Shown piece by piece: positions 59,726 through 64,000 of a stretch of DNA of 64,000 nucleotides. Under the pieces are notes generated by a model that saw only the letters and a program-made list of their open reading frames with translations, did not search any database and was not told the origin of the DNA. How positions within the stretch are numbered: the stretch's first letter is position 1; the number at the start of each line of letters is the position of its first letter. The stretch covers positions 15,920,350 through 15,984,349 of the forward strand of contig NC_033621.1 in NCBI RefSeq assembly GCF_001540865.1, in the 5' to 3' direction. Position numbers and translations under genes: made by a program. This DNA is from Ananas comosus (Eukaryota; Streptophyta; Magnoliopsida; Poales; Bromeliaceae).

Positions 59726-59738
59726 AGCTTACCTCAAG
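59726..59738 (-). other. Candidate 5' splice site in the nested solo LTR
   Basis: The minus strand reads TTGAG|GTAAGCTTC, GT at 59732-59731, after the GA-rich leader. Confidence 0.42.
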
Positions 59739-60381
59739 AAGCTTGCTCCATTGCAAGGAGGAAGAAGATGAGGATGACTTTCTCCTCCTTGTCTTCTTCT
59801 CTTCTTCTCTTTTCTTCTCTTCTCCTTCCTCTTTTCCTTTCTAGAGAGAGAGAGATGGAAGGTTTGGGGATGATACGGTGAGGGAAAGAGAGAAAGAGAG
59901 AGAGGTTCTACTCCTCTCTATACACTTAACCCATGCACAAAATGCCCACAAGTCCCTCAACAATTTTCTTCTTGCATCAGCCCAAACTGGGCATTTTCGG
60001 GGCTCAGGGACTGGTCCTTGGACTTGAGGGACCGGTCCCCGTAGGGTCCAAAATTCCAGCATTTAGGACTTAGCCAAATTTTTAGCTTTTTCACCGTTTT
60101 CGCTCCGTTTTCGCTCGTTTGACATCCGATTCGTTTCAATTCGAATCGAGACTCTCCAAACATATTTTCGAGCGTATTTTCATCATCTTTTCATCCACAC
60201 TAATGCCAGATTTAGCTCATGATCCAACATAACCTTTCGGGTTCCGTTTTCGCACCTACGCGCACCGAAACACCCGATTACTCCAGAACTTCACAGAACT
60301 TCACCGGGACCATTCCAACGGCTTTCTAAGCTAACATTCATCGTAACTTCATGAATTAGAAGTTCGGTATATTACATATTC

Positions 60382-61118
60382 TACATCTATATTTGCGGGT
60401 ATGGTGACCTGAATACGGGCCGCATTGTCGGCCTTGCGCTTACTCCGAAAGTATTCCGGATGGCTTCTTCTATTTGCGCATAAATCTCGTTATTAATCCT
60501 CTGTAAAGGGGCTTGCGCTGGTGCTGGGTTCGGTGGTTGTGGCGCACTGAGATTTTGCACAAAAGGATTAACCCCTTGTGCATTTGGAGCCTGCCTCATA
60601 GCCCCTACATTTTGGGGCTGGTACGCTGCTACCGGTGGAGGCGGTGGCAGCCCCCAATCTATCTCTGGCTGTTGACCGGTATTAACTACAGCCGGTCTAT
60701 AAGTGGCTTGATATGGTGCCCCCTGGTATTGAGGCTGACCATTAACCGGTGTTGTAGTTTTTTGTAACACTAGTGCCATCATAGGCGTTTGTAAATCTAA
60801 TGTTGGCTGATCATTCTGAGTCAACAATTGCCCTATTCGGGCTATGTTCTCATTAGAGGCCGTGATTGCGGCCAATACGACATCCAGCCCTGCAGTACTT
60901 GCATGACAATTTTGGTCCAAAACTTGTAGGACCCGAGTCATTTGTCCAAGTGCTTGAGCCAGGCTAGGCTCTTGTTGGCCTGATTGACCACTGGTCTCAC
61001 CTTCAGCAGGTAAGACTGCTTTGCGCTCTACAACATTCTCTGAATTACTGGGCTGTTCACTCCCAGAATTTCTAGGAATAGCCCTATTATGAAGATTCAT
61101 GGCGTTATCATCAGCCAT
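60382..61118 (-). pseudogene. Tat gag, N-terminal part (right of the nested LTR)
   Basis: Starts MADDNAMNLHNRAIPRN at 61118, sixty bases inside the 5' LTR, and continues through a Gln/Pro-rich region to NEIYAQIEEAIRNTFGVS and FRSPYP. The frame is open for 243 codons, then a single-base loss shifts it about 10 bp before the nested LTR. The same segment is found as a scrap at 10237-10749. Confidence 0.88.
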
Positions 61119-61149
61119 ACTTTATAAAAAATGTAAAATTTACCTTATA

Positions 61150-61177
61150 TTAGCGTCCCACCGGGCGTGCCAAAAAT
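61150..61177 (-). promoter_or_regulatory. Primer-site region of the Tat element
   Basis: Directly inside the 5' LTR the minus strand reads ATTTTTGGCACGCCCGGTGG, the form seen in other Tat elements. It differs from the tRNA-Met site of the Tekay-like elements. The exact tRNA was not determined. Confidence 0.65.
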
Positions 61178-61915
61178 TGTTGGAAGCCGAATTTTTCGAC
61201 CCTTGATCCGGTCAAAGATCCTCCTAGGGAAGCGCGTCAGGGTGAGGAACGGCTGCGGATAGTGACCCTCGAAGTTTGCGCCCTTTGATCAGTCAAGCGA
61301 TTCGGTCGATGAGAGATCCAATCAACCGGGTCCGAAAGCTCTTTTCACTCTTCGGTTCGGCTGGATGAGCCGAATATACAGGAGAAAATAGAATTTCGAC
61401 TAAGAGATGAGCCGAATGGCTAATACAGCACAAAAACCGGTCGGCCTGAAGAGCCGAACACTGCCTTCTATTGAAGTAGAACGGGAAAAGTACAGAAAAA
61501 AAGGGGTTTAGCCTACAGCGGAGTGATGCCCAAAGGGCAGACAAACTCCAGGATGTTAAGTTACAAGAACTACTCCTAGAGAAAAACAGTAAATGCAGGA
61601 AAGAAAGATGTAGGAAACTAAGAGTGGTCTTTTGTTCGCAGAGGCAAAGACCTCTTTTTAGGGTATTATTATCTTATTTATAAATAACCCCCTCGGTCAG
61701 TTATTGCTCTTACACGATCGGCCACTATCTCCTCATATTCCGAACCACATCTAGCCGATCGAAACCACATGTAACTGCTTACGGTTATCGTAACTTCTTC
61801 AATTGGCACGATTTGTTTTCCTTTACACTTTTCCGGTGCTCCCGGTGCACGACCGAATAGATGCTTTTGAAGGGAATACTAGCACCGATCCTGTCCGTGC
61901 CTAATTGGCTCAACA
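61178..61915 (-). repeat. 5' LTR of the Tat element
   Basis: 738 bp, same ends as the 3' copy, next to the primer-site region and gag start, which fixes the minus orientation. Confidence 0.94.
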
Positions 61916-62286
61916 GGCGCACTCAAATAAGTCAAAACTAAAGTTCTGGCAATTTAAGGCGCCCAGAAATGGTTTAGGGAGCCCAAATCCTGTGTGCTAT
62001 TTTGTATGAGATGCTGAAGTCATTTCGGACCCTGTTTAGGGCACCTCGAAGTTAGGCCCGAAAGTTCACCTCGTGAATATCGATTGTGTTCACACGTGGG
62101 TGTGGTAGGTTAGATCCGTCGGACCATTTTAGGGCACACCAGACCACCGAACGAAGAACCCGAGGGCTGAGTTGTGTAGGTTGGAAGTTCTCGGGGCCCG
62201 GTTCTGGGCGCCCGAATCTTGGGTTTCCTACAATAGTACAGGTTAGTACAGGTTGTTCTCAATGCTTATTGCATCTAACCTATACT
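61916..62286. other. Flanking DNA between the Tat element and the next LTR
   Basis: It continues the interrupted target: 46332-46531 on the other side has the same character and fits as one older repeat (ACTCGGCG | GGCGCACTC). No gene was recognised. A 12-bp direct repeat (AGTACAGGTT) occurs near 62237-62255. Confidence 0.4.
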
Positions 62287-62454
62287 TGTAACACTCCACA
62301 TCCCTCGTAAATCGTGCCGAGTTCCGTCAAAACGAGCGGAACGCGGAATTGAACGAGTTAAAGTGGACCCTAAGTGTATTGGAGTTCATAAACGGAGCAA
62401 AAAGGGACCCGAAGAGCAAATTTGGAAATCTGGCTAAGTCCTAGATTTTGAGCT

Positions 62455-62680
62455 CTCGGGGACCGGTCCCTGAAGGAGAGACCGGTCCCCGTGCGCGTAG
62501 CCTGCCAGGAAATCCTGAGGCATCCGGTCCTTGGTGGTGAGACCGGTCCTCGGGAGACCGGTCCCTGACGGGCAGACCGGTCCCTCGCTGCGTAACAGCC
62601 GAAAATTCGAAAAATTTGGCTAAGTCCTGGAAAACCCCCGTTCGGGAACCGGTCCCTGGTCGGGAAGACCGGTCCTCGAA
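62455..62680 (+). promoter_or_regulatory. ACCGGT palindrome array in the last LTR
   Basis: Seven or more ACCGGTCC / GGACCGGT cores in both orientations between 62459 and 62675, 75 bp or more upstream of the TATA box. Confidence 0.55.
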
Positions 62681-62752
62681 GGCGAAAACTGCCCAGTCTG
62701 GGCAGTTCAAGTGGAAACAAGTGGAGGGACTTAAGTGCAATTGTTACAATAC

Positions 62753-62760
62753 TATATATG
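62753..62760 (+). promoter_or_regulatory. TATA box of the last LTR
   Basis: TATATATG, followed by a pyrimidine-rich leader with many CTCTCT words, in the same order as in the other LTRs. Confidence 0.55.
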
Positions 62761-62935
62761 GCCCAACCCCTCTCTCCCACAGCCATTTCTCTCCTCCTCT
62801 CTCATTTTCTCTCTTTCTCTCTCTAGAACTCCTCTAGAACTTGGAGAAGAAGAAGAAGAAGTTGGAGAAGAAAGTGGATTTTGGAGGCTTTGGAGGTTCT
62901 AGGAGCTCTCCAACAAGGGGATTCTTGGTGGAGCT

Positions 62936-62952
62936 TGGGCTAAGGTGAGTTT
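62936..62952 (+). other. Candidate 5' splice site in the last LTR
   Basis: GCTAAG|GTGAGTTTTTG with the GT at 62945; nearly the same as the donor of LTR A. Confidence 0.47.
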
Positions 62953-64000
62953 TTGGTAGAAATGAGTCTAGGGCTTGGTTTTAATCCCTATGTTTTGGAG
63001 CTTTTGGTTGTTTTTGGCCATGGGAGCCTCCTATATGCCTTGAACTCCATGAAACCCATGAGAGCTCAAGTGCTCTCATGGTGGTTGGGTAGGGTTTGTC
63101 ATGGAAGCCCTAGGGTTGGTACCAAAGGTCTAGAAACCTTGTTAGGATGCTTCTTAGATGATCCTATGCTATTCTTTGCGTAGGGTTGGGATCGATTCAT
63201 GGAAAACCCTAAATGGCAATATCAGGGCTTGAATTTGGGGTTTTTGCCCTAGGATTTTTCGGGGACAAATTGACCCTGTAGAAACCTAATTGGGGGTGCC
63301 CTAAATAAGTTGGACAACTTCGTTTAATATTTCGAAAATGCTAGAGTATAGTTCATGTACAAAAAGGCCTAATGTGGCACTATTTTGATTATAGGGCACG
63401 GAATCGGCTTTCGTAAAGTGCGGGGGCCTTAATATTCTACACCCACACGACCAATAGAGGTGGGGGGTGCACGCCGGAATCGTTGGATTCCCCTCTATGT
63501 CTGTTTTCTCTATTCTTGAGCATATATATATATATACCCATTCATGCATAGTAGGGTAGCTACATGTGGAACTTGGTTTGACTGCATTTGTATGCTTCTA
63601 ACGTACTTGAACATAGAGAATGATACAACCAAAATGGACATGTGTGATTGGACCCTTAAGTTGTGTGAATGTAAGAATGGACTTGGATATTAGTAAACAA
63701 GGGTGTCATTGACATAGAAACAAGAATTGCATTGAGAGATGACCGTTGATTATAGTTTGACCCGTAATGACATGGTCGAAGATAAAGCCTTGAGAGTGCA
63801 AGAATAAATAGGTAGAGACCTATTGTGATATTGGCATTGTGACTAATGGCTATGAGTCCTCAAGATGAGGATTAGATCGATACTCACCTTTCGTCTTGGC
63901 TTGAGGGAGGTCGCTCCCCCTCGAGCGGTGCGCTCCGGAGTTGGTCACCACTGGGCGTGGTAAAGTCCCACCAGTTGACGGTCCCTAGGGAGGTTCGAGT

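Larger units (their letters stand above)
57242..60376 (-). repeat. Solo LTR (3135 bp), Tekay-like, nested in Tat gag
   Basis: Plus-strand ends TGTCACGCCCC and GGTATATTACA, so its own strand starts TGTAATATACC like LTR C. It contains a reduced ACCGGT array (about 60045-60005), CT-rich leader, donor-like GAG|GTAAGCTTC (59732), a (CTTTATT)n run (58038-58097) and a minisatellite around CCTATGTT...AACACTAGGTTC (58580-58830). Perfect 5-bp duplications flank it. The internal region has been lost by LTR recombination. Confidence 0.95.
46532..61915 (-). mobile_element. Complete Tat-lineage Ty3/gypsy element with antisense PMD gene
   Basis: LTRs at 46532-47270 and 61178-61915 (739 and 738 bp, TGTTGGAAGCC...GGCTCAACA) bound the element. 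On the minus strand the order is LTR, gag, protease, RT, RNase H, a second (archaeal-type) RNase H, integrase, then an opposite-strand gene and the 3' LTR. Dual RNase H and no chromodomain are Tat hallmarks. Flanking ggcg occurs on both sides (46528-46531 and 61916-61919), a probable target duplication with one base unresolved. LTRs differ by roughly five percent by eye, mostly transitions, so it is not recent. Without the nested solo LTR the element is about 12.2 kb. Confidence 0.93.
62287..64000 (+). repeat. Tekay-like LTR, 5' part (runs off the window)
   Basis: Starts TGTAACACTCC. It holds two TGGCTAAGTCCT words, an ACCGGT array, a TATA box, CT-rich leader, donor-like TAAG|GTGAGTTTT (62945) and the usual AGGTGGGGGGTGCACGCC segment (63460). 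The end shows GGTCGCTCCCCCTCGAGC-like sequence as in the LTR at 37200. Open frames inside it are not genes. Confidence 0.85.

Noticed and set aside
62953..63183. 76-codon plus-strand frame after the leader of the last LTR as a gene
   Set aside because: It lies downstream of the donor-like site in a typical LTR region that recurs in other LTRs without an open frame.
1..64000. tRNA, rRNA or organellar insert
   Set aside because: No cloverleaf-like sequence with anticodon arms, rRNA core motif or chloroplast or mitochondrial gene was noticed; the only tRNA-related signals are the primer binding sites.

Overview
The window is plant nuclear DNA, most probably from a monocot. The only recognisable host coding sequence is the 3' end of a plant sorting nexin 2-like gene (two exons, 7813-8522, + strand). 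Almost everything else is LTR retrotransposon sequence: chromodomain-type Ty3/gypsy elements of the Tekay/Del kind, one large Tat-lineage Ty3 element, copia remnants, solo LTRs and DNA-transposon scraps. Pineapple or a relative is possible, but the species cannot be settled from sequence alone. There are two assembly gaps (one N at 33934, 100 N at 41497-41596). The LTR-derived stretch from about 21.6 to 27.0 kb looks like uncorrected long-read sequence.

Layout. 1-6641: right-hand part of Tekay-like element A (minus strand) with gag, protease, RT, RNase H, part of integrase, tRNA-Met primer site and a complete 2.5-kb 5' LTR, inserted in a copia gag remnant (6642-7054). 7.8-8.5 kb: sorting nexin tail. 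8.5-11.3 kb: mosaic of AT-rich DNA, a CACTA-like end, a Tat gag scrap and a truncated LTR. 11.3-22.8 kb: Tekay-like element B (plus strand), with a truncated 5' LTR, a degraded gag-pol, and a 3' LTR split by a solo LTR (19018-21536, target duplication actag). 22.8-27.0 kb: reiterated, error-rich LTR pieces. 27.0-28.2 kb: copia LTR. 28.2-33.7 kb: Tekay-like element C (minus). 33.7-41.5 kb: chimeric LTRs and a badly degraded gag-protease region (plus). 41.6-46.5 kb: low-copy-looking DNA with two fold-back units, telomere-like motifs and a GC-rich island. 46532-61915: one Tat-lineage element (minus strand, 739/738-bp LTRs), itself split by a solo LTR (57242-60376, target duplication tattc). 62287-64000: another Tekay-like LTR running off the window.

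How the parts work together. The Tekay-like elements share one architecture: LTR promoter with arrays of ACCGGT palindromes, usually a TATA-like box, a CT/GA-rich leader, a consensus-like 5' splice site inside the LTR, then primer site, a possible 3' splice site 4-6 nt before the gag ATG, and gag-protease-RT-RNase H-integrase-chromodomain as one frame. If the splice sites are used, spliced RNA would lose the primer site and serve only translation, while unspliced RNA would be the genome. This is an inference, with both sites in cis only in element A. The Tat element carries, between integrase and its 3' LTR and on the opposite strand, a four-exon gene with a plant mobile domain (PMD) and a coiled-coil tail. 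It ends 16 bp from the end of pol. These two, the LTR-to-gag intron and the antisense PMD gene, are the most interesting signals.
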